In this document: piece after piece, positions 45,031 to 53,953 of the stretch
How positions within the stretch are numbered: position 1 is the stretch's first letter
Layout: each line of letters starts with the position of its first letter
Source: Ruminococcus sp.
Lineage (GTDB): Bacteria > Bacillota > Clostridia > Oscillospirales > Ruminococcaceae
Assembly: GCA_020860605.1 (NCBI GenBank)
Contig: JAJBTZ010000035.1
Location: forward strand, 43,186 to 107,185
Length of the DNA stretch: 64,000 nucleotides
Direction: 5' to 3'
The notes under the pieces: model-generated
The model's database searches: none
What the model saw: only the letters and a program-made list of their open reading frames with translations
What the model was told of the DNA's origin: nothing
Translations under genes and position numbers: made by a program

Positions 45031-46911
45031 ATGAGTAACACTTTAGCAAAAACAAAGCAGAAAAGTACACTCACGTCGGGAGCGATTTACGGCCCGCTGT
45101 TGAAATTCATGTTGCCAGTTATGGCTGCGACATTCCTGCAGGCGATGTACTCAGCTGTTGACCTTCTGGTCATCGGACAGTTTGTATCCACAGACGCCAC
45201 AATAACTCAGAATGCTACTTCAGCCGTCGGAACCGGCGGTATGATTATGACACTGATTACATATGTAATTCAGGGACTTACAACAGGCATTACCGTCACG
45301 TTGGGCAGATTTATCGGTGCCAAGGACAGAGATGGTGCCACAAGAACCGTCGGCTCAGCAATCTGCATATTCGCAGTTATGGGAGTCGGTCTGACGGTGA
45401 TTATGGAAATAGGTGCACCCTACTTTGCAAGATGGATGAATGCGCCTGATGTTGAAATGTGCACCTTATACCTGAGAATATGCGGTGGCGGTCTTATATT
45501 CATCACTGCCTATAACGGTATAAGCGGACTGTTCAAGGGCATAGGAAACTCGAACCTGCCGCTTGTATTCGTCGGAATCGCCTGCGTTGTCAATATTGCC
45601 CTCGACCTGATTTTAGTTGTCGTTGTCGGATTGGGCGTTGCCGGTGTGGCGATCGCAACCATCAGTGCACAAGCTGTAAGCGTTGTTCTTTCGCTCATTA
45701 TCATTGCAAGAAAGAAGCTCCCGTTTGATGTAAACAAAAAGAGCATCCGCTTCCATCCCGGCGAAACAAAGTCGATTCTTCTTGCAGGTTGCCCTCTTGC
45801 GGCTCAAGACTTCCTTACAAACTTCTCGTTTGTAGTTATCAACTCGGTTGCAAACCATCTGGGAAGCGATTCAACCGTCTGGTCGGCTATTGCTTCGGGA
45901 TATTCGGTTGACAACAAGCTGACGGCGTTCATGATGGCTATTCCCGTAGCATTCCTGCAAACTATGTCGGTGTTCACTTCGCAGAATGTCGAAGCAAAAC
46001 GTCCCGACCGAATAAAAAAGGGGCTTCGCTACATGATTTTCACAGCCCTTGGCGCAGGAATTTTACTGTCACTTCTTTGCTACTTTGGTGGAAGTACGAT
46101 GGCGAGCATCTTTACATCCGATAAAGATTCAATCTACTATGCTGCTCAGTACTTAAAGGGCTATGCAGCGGATGCGGTTGTCGCCTGCCTGCTGCTGATG
46201 ATTACCGGCTACTTCAACGGTCAGGGACACTCGACATTCTCGATGATTCAGGGACTTATCGGTGCCTTCTGCGTCCGTATTCCGATAATACTTGCTATCT
46301 CCAGGATGGCGAACGCAACGCTGTTCCAGATTGGATTCTTCGGTGCAATGGCTACTTATGCACAACTCATCATCTGCATTTGCTTCTACTTCTACATCAG
46401 AAAGAAGGATCTTAGAAAGTTTGAAACCGCAGAAGAACCCGTGCCGGAAAATGTCAGTCTCAAGCCGTCCGTTCCCGGACCAATTATCACAATCGCCCGT
46501 GAGCATGGTTCCTGCGGAAAGCAAATTGGCGGAATCGTCGCAGAAAAGCTTGGCGTGCCGTTCTACTACAAGGAAGTTGCGGCTATGGCGGCAGAGGAAA
46601 GCGGGCTCCACAGAGAATTTATCTCCGACATCAACCGCAATACTCCGTCTGTCATGAAAGAGCTGTACTTAAGCAACTCGGTTGTTCGTGATGCGGTCAA
46701 AGCACAGGACAGCATTGTCAGAAGGATTGCAGACCAAGGCAGTTGCGTAATCGTCGGGCGTGCCGCCGATTATATTCTGAGAGATTACCCGAACGTAATC
46801 CGAATTTTCGTGTATGCCCCGGAGGAGTATAAGGTTCGGCAGATTATGCGGGAATACGGCGACACTGAGGAAGAAGCCAGGAAGAATGTTCAGCAAAGAA
46901 CCTCCTCCTGA
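45031..46911 (+). CDS. MATE efflux transporter fused to a cytidylate-kinase-like domain, cut short by an in-frame TGA
   Basis: A 626-residue product as read to the first stop. Residues 1-460 form a MATE transporter of about 12 membrane helices (SGAIYGPLLKFMLPVMAATFLQAMYSAVDLLVIGQF and so on). Residues 485-626 are a P-loop kinase domain of the cytidylate-kinase-like family (TIAREHGSCGKQIGG, IVGRAADYIL). The domain stops early: the TGA at 46909-46911 stands where relatives have an Arg codon, so one C-to-T change in CGA would explain it. Transport should survive; the kinase part lacks its last helix. GGAGG precedes the ATG. Confidence 0.8.
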   Translation: MSNTLAKTKQKSTLTSGAIYGPLLKFMLPVMAATFLQAMYSAVDLLVIGQFVSTDATITQNATSAVGTGGMIMTLITYVIQGLTTGITVTLGRFIGAKDRDGATRTVGSAICIFAVMGVGLTVIMEIGAPYFARWMNAPDVEMCTLYLRICGGGLIFITAYNGISGLFKGIGNSNLPLVFVGIACVVNIALDLILVVVVGLGVAGVAIATISAQAVSVVLSLIIIARKKLPFDVNKKSIRFHPGETKSILLAGCPLAAQDFLTNFSFVVINSVANHLGSDSTVWSAIASGYSVDNKLTAFMMAIPVAFLQTMSVFTSQNVEAKRPDRIKKGLRYMIFTALGAGILLSLLCYFGGSTMASIFTSDKDSIYYAAQYLKGYAADAVVACLLLMITGYFNGQGHSTFSMIQGLIGAFCVRIPIILAISRMANATLFQIGFFGAMATYAQLIICICFYFYIRKKDLRKFETAEEPVPENVSLKPSVPGPIITIAREHGSCGKQIGGIVAEKLGVPFYYKEVAAMAAEESGLHREFISDINRNTPSVMKELYLSNSVVRDAVKAQDSIVRRIADQGSCVIVGRAADYILRDYPNVIRIFVYAPEEYKVRQIMREYGDTEEEARKNVQQRTSS

Positions 46912-47043
46912 AGCTCCTATTACCGCAGTATCACTGGCAAGGAATGGGGCGATATGCACAACTATGACTTTGCTATCGACAGCTCTGTCGGCATAGAAAA
47001 ATCCGCCGACATGATTCTCGATATAATCGGGAAGAAATCTTAA
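46912..47043 (+). pseudogene. Orphaned 3' end of the kinase-like domain
   Basis: In the same frame after the TGA, 43 codons continue as SSYYRSITGKEWGDMHNYDF and on to a TAA. SYYR...G-EWGD-HNYD is the conserved C-terminal motif of cytidylate-kinase-like domains. No start codon or ribosome binding site precedes it. Confidence 0.7.
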
Positions 47044-47065
47044 TACAGCCAGACCACATGTTTAC

Positions 47066-47227
47066 ATGCCAAGAACTCTCGTCTTCCAGGTCGCAGCGGT
47101 GCTTATCTTCCCACTAATCTGGGGCATAGACGGAATCTGGTTCTCGCTTGTGGTAGCAGAGATAATGGCGGTTACGACAACAGCGATATTCATCTTTGCG
47201 AAGAGAAAGAAATACGGATATATGTAG
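47066..47227 (+). pseudogene. Remnant of a MATE transporter C terminus
   Basis: A 53-codon open stretch beginning MPRTLVFQVAAVLIFPLIWG, with IDGIWFSLVVAEIMAVTTT and a basic end KRKKYGYM. This is the last-two-helix pattern of MATE proteins. It has no ribosome binding site and begins 22 bp after the kinase tail, so it looks like the residue of a deleted tandem transporter gene. Confidence 0.6.
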
Positions 47228-47236
47228 ACATAAATA

Positions 47237-47268
47237 CGGCACAGCCTTGCGGTTGTGCCGGTTATTTT
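47237..47268. terminator. Terminator between the MATE remnant and spoVAE
   Basis: CGGCACAGCC pairs with GGTTGTGCCG around a TTGC loop, followed by GTTATTTT on the plus strand. It also lies right after the spoVAE stop on the minus strand. Confidence 0.7.
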
Positions 47269-47623
47269 AGCTCTTCGCCTTCGGCCTGAAAACAAGCGCT
47301 GCGAGGAGCGAGAAGACCATGGCTGCGGTGATTCCGCCGGAGCAGGCGGTGAGGCCACCGGTGAAGATTCCTAGGAAGCCCTTTTCGTCGATGGCTTCAT
47401 GGATTCCTTTGGCGATCGAGTTGCCGAAGCCGGTAAGGGGGACCGTGGCGCCGGCACCGGCGAAATCGGCGAGATATTCGTAGATGCCGAGGCCACCTAA
47501 GATTACTCCCACCACTACATAGAGTGTCAGGATTCTGGCGGGAGTGAGCTTCGTAAAGTCGATGAGGAGCTGGCCGATGGCGCAGATGAGGCCTCCTACA
47601 ATGAATGCCCATAGATACTGCAT
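47267..47623 (-). CDS. spoVAE: Stage V sporulation protein AE
   Basis: A 118-residue membrane protein with four hydrophobic helices and the family motifs VGGLICAIGQLLIDFTKLTPARILT and GFGNSIAKGIHEAIDEKGFLGIFTGG. SpoVA proteins carry dipicolinic acid into the forespore. It follows spoVAD by 13 bp. Confidence 0.93.
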   Translation of the reverse strand: MQYLWAFIVGGLICAIGQLLIDFTKLTPARILTLYVVVGVILGGLGIYEYLADFAGAGATVPLTGFGNSIAKGIHEAIDEKGFLGIFTGGLTACSGGITAAMVFSLLAALVFRPKAKS

Positions 47624-47636
47624 TTTCTCACCTCCC

Positions 47637-48656
47637 TCAGAGCCCGATTTCGCTTGAAAGCCAGATTAGATGGGAGATTCCAGGGATAGTCATCCCCTGC
47701 TGGCTTGACGTGGTTGATAAGAGTGCTCCCGTCGCTGCGAAGAGGATGTTCCCAAGCTTGCCCGAACGCAATTGTGGGAGAAAGTGTCCCGCAAGGAGAC
47801 TTGCAGAGCAGCCACAGCCGGAGCCTCCGGCATGGACGTCCTGATTCTCAGTGTCATAGAGCATACAACCGCAGTCGAGGTGGCGGTCTGCGATTTCGAT
47901 CCCCTCCCGGTGTAGCAGCTCCACAAGAATTCTCGAGCCAACACTCCCCAAGTCTCCCGTGACGATATGGTCGAACTCGTCGGGAGACTTTTTCGTGTCG
48001 GAAAGAAACTGCTTGATCGTCGAGCAGGCTGCCGGGGCCATGGCAGCGCCCATGTTGTTCGAGTCCTTGATGCCCTTGTCTTCGATCCTGCCGATTGTGA
48101 CGGCTCTTACAAACGGCGAGGCGTTGCCTCTCTCCAAAGTCACCGCTCCCGAAGCGGTCGCTGTCCACTGGGAGGTGGGAGTCCTCTGGCCACCGTATTC
48201 GAGCGGGAAACGGTACTGGCGCTCGGCTGTGCAGAAATGGGAGGAGGTCACGGCTGCAACCATATCGCCTGCTCCCGAGTCTACTGTCAACGCTGAGAGG
48301 AGAATCCCCTCAGCAATTGTGGAGCAGGCGCCATAGATTCCTAAAAACGGCACATTGAAGTCAGATATTCCGAAGCTGGTGCCGATGCACTGGTTGAGCA
48401 AATCGCCTCCGAACATGAGTGAGAGGTCTTTTGGCGTCAGATGGCACTTTTCGAGCGCTGTCTGGAGAGCCAGACCCTGCATGGCACTCTCTGCTCTCTC
48501 GAAGCTTTCCTGACCGAAACGGTCGTCTTTGTCGACATAATCAAAGCAATCGCCGAAGGGGCCTTCTCCCTCCTTCTTGCCGACAACCGAAGCCCAGCTT
48601 TTTATTGAAATCGCGTTATCCATCATGACTGTAGCAAGCCCAAGTCTTTGAGACAT
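47637..48656 (-). CDS. spoVAD: Stage V sporulation protein AD
   Basis: A 339-residue thiolase-fold protein that binds dipicolinic acid in the SpoVA channel. Family features include FGDLLNQC-like GGDLLNQCIGTSFGI, GIYGACSTIAEG and the glycine/cysteine-rich HAGGSGCGCSA. spoVAC, the usual first gene of the set, is not beside it. The upstream minus-strand sequence has GCATA (-35-like) and GGGAAAATA (-10-like), a possible forespore sigma-F/G promoter, which is a weak call. Confidence 0.94.
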   Translation of the reverse strand: MSQRLGLATVMMDNAISIKSWASVVGKKEGEGPFGDCFDYVDKDDRFGQESFERAESAMQGLALQTALEKCHLTPKDLSLMFGGDLLNQCIGTSFGISDFNVPFLGIYGACSTIAEGILLSALTVDSGAGDMVAAVTSSHFCTAERQYRFPLEYGGQRTPTSQWTATASGAVTLERGNASPFVRAVTIGRIEDKGIKDSNNMGAAMAPAACSTIKQFLSDTKKSPDEFDHIVTGDLGSVGSRILVELLHREGIEIADRHLDCGCMLYDTENQDVHAGGSGCGCSASLLAGHFLPQLRSGKLGNILFAATGALLSTTSSQQGMTIPGISHLIWLSSEIGL

Positions 48657-48734
48657 AAATCCAACTCCCTACACAGAATTTTGCTTCTATTTTCCCAAGA
48701 TAAGTTTATTTTATGCGTTTTGAAATATGAAAGC

Positions 48735-48763
48735 TTGAATTCTCTCTAAGACTGTGATATAAT
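48735..48763 (+). promoter_or_regulatory. Promoter of the lipoprotein gene at 48816
   Basis: TTGAAT and TATAAT with a 17-bp spacer, 53 bp before the start codon. Confidence 0.7.
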
Positions 48764-48815
48764 AAGCTTGGTATTTTCTGTAGAGAGGTTGTTTGACCCG
48801 GAAAGGACGGTTATT

Positions 48816-49664
48816 ATGAAACGGACACTCGCATTTTTGATGGCTTTTTGTATGCTGATTACCATGTGTTCCTGTGGCAGCGCTGAAGAGGAGAGCTCCC
48901 AGAGTGAGGCCACCACGTCCTATAACGGTGTTCCCGACAACGTCGTCACGAGCTCTTCTGAAAGCGAAGCCGAGGCTGTCACATCTGTAGATTATACGGA
49001 TGCCGAGACCTCTTCGGAAACTGAAGTTTCAGAAGAAGAGCCTGCCGTCACCACCGCTGAGAATAACTCTTCGAGCGTGACCACAACTGTCGATGATGAG
49101 GAAGAAATCGACCTTGGGGATACGGAGGAAGTCACCTACATTCCCGACACTATCGCGATGGACTATCTCACGCTTCTCAACTCCACTTCGGTTCACGCCA
49201 AGCTCACCGAGGCCACCTCCTATGACGGCGAGACGGTTGTTATGTACGAACGAGAATACTACATCAGCGGTGTAAATAAAGTTTATATCAACAACTCGCA
49301 GAAGATTGTTATGACGGCAGATACTGTCACGGTTATTGACCTCGATGCCTACACCTATTACAGCTATGCCAGAACCTCGACGGCTTCGGAGATTGAGTTT
49401 GGCTATAGTAAGGAATACTACACACTCGTTTCGACGAGTGAGGAGAGCGACTGTGTTATTGAGGTGTACACTGTCGTGTCGCATGGAAGCACTATTACGT
49501 CCACATGGACGTTCTATACAGACGGAACTTTCGACGTGGTTGACGAAAACCCGGATTCAGGGTCGTTCACGAAGTACTACTTTGATGTTGCGGAGAGCGA
49601 CACGAGTGGCATGGATATGACGATTCCTGAAGGGTTGACGGAGACGGAAGCGAGTGAGTTCTAG
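48816..49664 (+). CDS. Ser/Thr-rich lipoprotein of unknown function
   Basis: A 282-residue secreted protein. The signal peptide MKRTLAFLMAFCMLITMCSC ends with the probable lipidated Cys20. Residues 25-95 are a low-complexity, acidic Ser/Thr/Glu linker; residues 105-282 form a Tyr-rich domain with LTLLNSTSVHAKLTEATS that may be a beta-rich sensor or binding fold. I know no function. ATG 48816 with GGAAAGGACGG upstream is preferred over an earlier in-frame ATG at 48768. Confidence 0.75.
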   Translation: MKRTLAFLMAFCMLITMCSCGSAEEESSQSEATTSYNGVPDNVVTSSSESEAEAVTSVDYTDAETSSETEVSEEEPAVTTAENNSSSVTTTVDDEEEIDLGDTEEVTYIPDTIAMDYLTLLNSTSVHAKLTEATSYDGETVVMYEREYYISGVNKVYINNSQKIVMTADTVTVIDLDAYTYYSYARTSTASEIEFGYSKEYYTLVSTSEESDCVIEVYTVVSHGSTITSTWTFYTDGTFDVVDENPDSGSFTKYYFDVAESDTSGMDMTIPEGLTETEASEF

Positions 49665-49667
49665 GAA

Positions 49668-49713
49668 CCTCTCAGGCGCTTCGCGCCAGCTCCCCTTGAT
49701 AAGGGGAGCCATG
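49668..49713. repeat. Intergenic palindromic repeat, family A, copy 3
   Basis: CCTCTCAGGCG, a GGCGC/GCGCC hairpin with TTCG loop and CTCCCC/GGGGAG, ending GCCATG. It is the closest match to the copy at 11767-11814. Confidence 0.75.
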
Positions 49714-49751
49714 AGTGCCTTGTACAAAAACTTAGTAAGGAGACGATTTAC

Positions 49752-50237
49752 ATGGTTGTTATTGAAATGGAAAACGGCGGGAAGATTAAGATTGAGCTTT
49801 GCCCGAAGGAGGCGCCTCTGACGGTCAAAAACTTCGAGAAGCTTGTTAACGAGCACTTCTATGATGGGCTCATCTTCCACAGGGTTATCAAAAACTTTAT
49901 GATTCAGGGCGGAGACCCGACAGGAACTGGCATGGGCGGTTCAGACGAGAATATCCACGGCGAATTCAAGCTGAACGGCGTCAACAATACCCTCAAGCAC
50001 AAGAGAGGAACCATCTCGATGGCAAGGGCTCAGGATCCGAACTCGGCTTCCTCGCAGTTCTTTATCGTCCACAAGGATTCCCTCTATCTCGATGGCTCTT
50101 ATGCTGCATTTGGAACTGTTGTTGAGGGAATGGACGTTGTCGACGAGATCGCTTCCGTTAAAACTGACATAAACGACAGGCCGGTTGTTCCGCAGAGAAT
50201 CAAAACTATAAGAATTGAGAACTATTTCGATCAATGA
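49752..50237 (+). CDS. Peptidyl-prolyl cis-trans isomerase, cyclophilin type
   Basis: A 161-residue cytoplasmic cyclophilin without signal peptide. The active-site segments are FHRVIKNFMIQGGDPTGTGMGG and SQFFIVHKDS...LDGSYAAFG. It catalyses proline isomerisation during protein folding. Start preceded by AAGGAGACG. It lies 26 bp ahead of uvrC. Confidence 0.95.
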   Translation: MVVIEMENGGKIKIELCPKEAPLTVKNFEKLVNEHFYDGLIFHRVIKNFMIQGGDPTGTGMGGSDENIHGEFKLNGVNNTLKHKRGTISMARAQDPNSASSQFFIVHKDSLYLDGSYAAFGTVVEGMDVVDEIASVKTDINDRPVVPQRIKTIRIENYFDQ

Positions 50238-50263
50238 CTTTTGCAAGGAGAAAGTGACGCCCA

Positions 50264-52114
50264 ATGCGAGTGACTATTGAGGATAATCCTCGGCTTGAAT
50301 ATCTTCGGGAGAAGACCCGTGGGCTTACAACCTCGCCCGGGTGCTACATCATGAAAAACCATGCCGGCACCATCATCTATATCGGCAAGGCGAAGAACCT
50401 TCGCAATCGCGTCCAGACATACTTTCACGACAACGACCATCTGCCGAAGGTCGCAAAGATGGTCTCGAATGTCTGGGATTATGAGTTCATCTGCACCTCT
50501 TCCGACTATGAAGCCTTGGTTTTAGAGGCGTCACTTATCAAGCAGCACAAGCCGAAATATAATATACTCTTAAAGGACGACAAGGGCTACTCCTATATCA
50601 AGATTTCGGATGAAGAGTACCCAAGAATCACACGTGAGATGCAGAAAAAGGGGCCTGGGACGTTTATCGGCCCGTATACAAGCGGTTTTACCTCGAGTCA
50701 GGCGGTCGAGGAGGTCAACAGGGTTTTCATGCTCCCGACCTGCAAGAAAGTCTTCCCGAGAGACTTTGGGAAGGAAAGGCCTTGCCTCAACTTCCAGATA
50801 AAGCGCTGCATCGGGCTTTGCCGTGGGTGTTTTTCAAAAGAGGACTACGCCGAAATTATCAATCAGGCGGTCGATTATATAAAAAGTGGCAGCAAGCAGT
50901 CGGTAGAAGAGCTGACTGAGGAGATGAACAGGCTTTCTGAGAACCTTGAATTCGAGAAGGCAGCGGTCATAAGAGACCGAATCGCAGCCATCAACCGCTC
51001 TGCCGACACTCAGAAGATTTTCGAAGAGAATATGCCCGACACCGACATCTTCGCCATGGCAAAGAACGGCGGCATCACCTGCATTTCCGTCCTCAACTAC
51101 CGAATGGGCAGGCTCTACGACAAGCAGGATTTCATTTTGGGTGAGACTACTGATGACATCTCGACCCGTGAAGAGTTTCTCATTCAGTACTACGACCGTG
51201 CCGTCAAGATTCCACGTGAGATTTATATCGACGAAGAGTTGAGAGAAACCGACAATATCAGGCGATTTCTTGCCGAAAAGTCTGGCCACGCTGTCAGTAT
51301 AGCGAACCCGAAGAGGGGCGAGATGAAGGGGTTGCTTCAGCTTGCCGAAAAGAATGCTGTCGAGCAACTGTCTGTGAGGATCGGAAGGACTGGCAAGGAA
51401 GTTGCAGTACTCGAGGAGCTTGGCGAGCTTTTAGGGCTTAAGAAAACGCCGAATTATATCGAATGTTACGACATCTCGAACCTTGGCTCCACTGACATGG
51501 TTGCCGGAATGGTGGTCATGGACAAGTGCCGGTTTGCGAAGAAATGCTATAAGAAATTCAACATCAAAACAGTCGTGGAGCAAAACGACTATGCAAGCAT
51601 GAGGGAGGTCATCTCCCGGAGGCTTGAGAATTATCTCGACCCTGAGTGCAAAGACGAAGGCTTCAAGAGGCTTCCTGACGTTATCTTCCTCGATGGCGGA
51701 AAGGGGCATGTTTCGGCAGTACTGCCACTATTAGAAGAGTACGGGCTCGACATTCCCCTATTCGGACTCGTCAAGGACAACAAGCACCACACCCGCGCCG
51801 TCGTCACGGCTGACGGGAGCGAGATCCAGATTTCGAAGTCGCGCTCGGTGTTCTCGCTCTTAACGAAGCTTCAGGACGAGGTTCACCGCTACACCATCAC
51901 ATTCCAGAAGCAGAAGCGCTCGACTCACACTCATGAAACTGAACTCACAAAGATTTACGGCATCGGTGAGAAGAAGGCTCAGGCGTTACTCAACGAATTC
52001 AAGACGAAGCAGCAGCTCAAATCGGCATCAATTGAAGAAATAGCAGCAGTTATGAAGGTAAGCCCAGAAAAGGCTCAAGAAGTGAAGGAAAAGTTCATCG
52101 ACCAGTTACAATAG
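50264..52114 (+). CDS. uvrC: UvrABC system protein C (excinuclease subunit)
   Basis: A 616-residue nucleotide-excision-repair nuclease. The GIY-YIG domain is N-terminal (SPGCYIMKN...IIYIGKAKNLRNRV), UVR residues ENLEFEKAAVIRDRIAAI lie near 220, the RNase H-like 5' nuclease follows (IECYDISNLGSTDMVAGMVV, FLDGGKGHVSAV), and helix-hairpin-helix motifs end the protein (IYGIGEKKAQALLNEF). Full length. Confidence 0.97.
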   Translation: MRVTIEDNPRLEYLREKTRGLTTSPGCYIMKNHAGTIIYIGKAKNLRNRVQTYFHDNDHLPKVAKMVSNVWDYEFICTSSDYEALVLEASLIKQHKPKYNILLKDDKGYSYIKISDEEYPRITREMQKKGPGTFIGPYTSGFTSSQAVEEVNRVFMLPTCKKVFPRDFGKERPCLNFQIKRCIGLCRGCFSKEDYAEIINQAVDYIKSGSKQSVEELTEEMNRLSENLEFEKAAVIRDRIAAINRSADTQKIFEENMPDTDIFAMAKNGGITCISVLNYRMGRLYDKQDFILGETTDDISTREEFLIQYYDRAVKIPREIYIDEELRETDNIRRFLAEKSGHAVSIANPKRGEMKGLLQLAEKNAVEQLSVRIGRTGKEVAVLEELGELLGLKKTPNYIECYDISNLGSTDMVAGMVVMDKCRFAKKCYKKFNIKTVVEQNDYASMREVISRRLENYLDPECKDEGFKRLPDVIFLDGGKGHVSAVLPLLEEYGLDIPLFGLVKDNKHHTRAVVTADGSEIQISKSRSVFSLLTKLQDEVHRYTITFQKQKRSTHTHETELTKIYGIGEKKAQALLNEFKTKQQLKSASIEEIAAVMKVSPEKAQEVKEKFIDQLQ

Positions 52115-52149
52115 AAACCCCAGGCAAAATTTCAGGGAAAGGAACTACA

Positions 52150-52830
52150 ATGCAAAAGAAAATACCCGAATACTCAGGCGTTTTAAGAAGTCATACACTC
52201 AGCGTGCCAGATGCAATTTACCAGTGTTCGGGAATAGTGATTTTCGGCAAGCGGATCAAGTCGCTTGTCTTCTCCACCGACGTAGCTATAATCAACAACA
52301 TCAACGCTGACGCAGTAATCGCGGTCTATCCGTTCACCCCTCAGCCGGTTATCTCTCAGGCGATTATCGAAGTCTCGAACGTTCCGGTGTTTGTGGGTGT
52401 CGGAGGAGGAGTCACCGGCGGTGAGCGGTCAGTAAGACTTGCTGAGACGGCCGAGAATCAGGGAGCATTCGCAGTTGTCGTGAACACCCCTATCGACCCT
52501 CAGATTATCTCGCAGATAAAGACAAAGATCGATATCCCGGTTGTTGCGACGGTCGTTTCGGAAAAACAGGACATAAGAAGGCGGATTTCCGCCGGTGCTG
52601 ACATTCTTAATGTTGCAGCGTCGACCAAAACGCCAGAGCTTGTCAGGAAGATTCGTAAGGAATTCCCCGACTTCCCGATTATCGCGACAGGAGGACCGAC
52701 GGATGAATCTATCTCGGCGACCATCGAAGCTGGCGCTAACGCCATCACCTACACTCCGCCATCGAATGGAGAGGTTTTTGCGGAATCGATGAGGAAGTAC
52801 CGCGAAAGATATGATACAGGAAACCAATAA
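52150..52830 (+). CDS. TIM-barrel protein of unknown substrate
   Basis: A 226-residue protein with repeated beta-alpha units and glycine-rich phosphate-binding-like ends: VFVGVGGGVTGGERSVRLAE and IIATGGPTDESISATIEAG followed by ANAITYTPPS. This resembles small phosphate-binding TIM barrels (aldolase/ThiE/ThiG type), but I cannot assign a reaction; databases often name it only hydrolase. It lies between uvrC and rsmD in the same direction with its own GGAAAGGAAC ribosome binding site. Confidence 0.7.
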   Translation: MQKKIPEYSGVLRSHTLSVPDAIYQCSGIVIFGKRIKSLVFSTDVAIINNINADAVIAVYPFTPQPVISQAIIEVSNVPVFVGVGGGVTGGERSVRLAETAENQGAFAVVVNTPIDPQIISQIKTKIDIPVVATVVSEKQDIRRRISAGADILNVAASTKTPELVRKIRKEFPDFPIIATGGPTDESISATIEAGANAITYTPPSNGEVFAESMRKYRERYDTGNQ

Positions 52831-52854
52831 ATAATAATAGAAAGGGGCTACGGT

Positions 52855-53427
52855 ATGAGAGTTATTACCGGCAGTCTGAGAGGAAGGCGTCTTAAAGCCC
52901 TCGAAGGCGAAGAGACGAGGCCTACAACCGACAAAATCAAGGGAACTATATTCTCGATAATCCAATTTGACGTTCCTTATACGAGGGTCTTGGACCTCTA
53001 TGCTGGCAGCGGTCAGCTTGGAATCGAGGCGCTCTCGCGTGGCGCTAACAGCGCTGTTTTCGTTGAGAGAGCACGGGACGCCGTAGGCATCATAAAAGAG
53101 AACGTGAAGGCCTGCAATCTTATGGACAAGTCGAAGATTATCACGACTGACGCGATAAACTATCTCAAGATGGCTGCAAGCGGGCACGAAAAGTTCGACA
53201 TAATCCTGATGGATCCGCCTTATGAGGAGGGCCTCGTGGAGAAGTCGCTCGAGCTCTGCGAAGCTGTCATGAGCGACAAGTGCATCGTCGTCTGCGAGCA
53301 TGAGGCGAAACTTGTCTTGTCTGAGAAGATGGCGGGGCTGAAGCTCAGAAAGAGATACAGCTGCGGAAAGAAAACGGCTCTCAGCGTGTTCATAAAAGAT
53401 AACGGGGACGGTGAGGATGATGGCTGA
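52855..53427 (+). CDS. rsmD: 16S rRNA (guanine966-N2)-methyltransferase
   Basis: A 190-residue SAM-dependent methyltransferase. It starts MRVITGSLRGRRL, typical of RsmD, with the SAM motif LDLYAGSGQLGIEALSRGA and catalytic DPPY in IILMDPPYEEG. It modifies 16S rRNA in the small subunit. Its end overlaps coaD, the classic rsmD-coaD pairing of Firmicutes. Confidence 0.94.
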   Translation: MRVITGSLRGRRLKALEGEETRPTTDKIKGTIFSIIQFDVPYTRVLDLYAGSGQLGIEALSRGANSAVFVERARDAVGIIKENVKACNLMDKSKIITTDAINYLKMAASGHEKFDIILMDPPYEEGLVEKSLELCEAVMSDKCIVVCEHEAKLVLSEKMAGLKLRKRYSCGKKTALSVFIKDNGDGEDDG

Positions 53428-53953
53428 ATCCAAACAGCGAATTGCAGTCTGTCCCGGAAGCTTTGACCCGGTGACGCTTGGGCATGTCGACATCATTCAG
53501 CGTGCAGCAGCGATTTTTGACAAGGTGATCGTTTTAGTCTCGATAAACCCAACGAAGGAGCCGATGTTTTCGCCTGAGGAGAGGGTCGAGATGATAAAAA
53601 CCGTCACAAAGAATCTCCCCAACGTCGAAGTCGAAACGTTTGGCGGGCTCCTTGCTGACTTTGTGAAAAGCCACGGTGCGACGGCTATTGTCAAGGGGCT
53701 TCGGGCTGTTTCAGACTTTGAATATGAATTCCAGATGGCTCTTGCGAACAAGAAGCTCTGTCCTGAGGCGGAGACCATCTTCCTCGTGACCCGCTCTGAG
53801 AATATGTATTTAAGCTCGAGCATGGTGAAGCAGATTGCCTACTTCGGTAGGGACATTTCTGGCTTCGTACCAGCTGAAATAAAGGAAAGAATTGCTGCCA
53901 GAATTGAAAAGCTGAGCGCAGATACTAATAAATGCGAAGGAGTAGAAAACTAA
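53417..53953 (+). CDS. coaD: Phosphopantetheine adenylyltransferase
   Basis: A 178-residue nucleotidyltransferase that makes dephospho-CoA. CPGSFDPVTLGHVDIIQRA holds the nucleotide-binding TxGH-type motif (TLGH) and YLSSSMVKQIA is the C-terminal ATP motif. The start is uncertain among GTG 53411, ATG 53417 and ATG 53420; all overlap the rsmD end. GGGGA about 8 bp ahead favours 53417. Confidence 0.93.
   Translation: MMAESKQRIAVCPGSFDPVTLGHVDIIQRAAAIFDKVIVLVSINPTKEPMFSPEERVEMIKTVTKNLPNVEVETFGGLLADFVKSHGATAIVKGLRAVSDFEYEFQMALANKKLCPEAETIFLVTRSENMYLSSSMVKQIAYFGRDISGFVPAEIKERIAARIEKLSADTNKCEGVEN

Noticed and set aside
46909..46911. TGA as selenocysteine codon in the MATE-kinase gene
   Set aside because: The position is Arg in the family motif, not Cys, and no selenocysteine insertion hairpin is evident after it.
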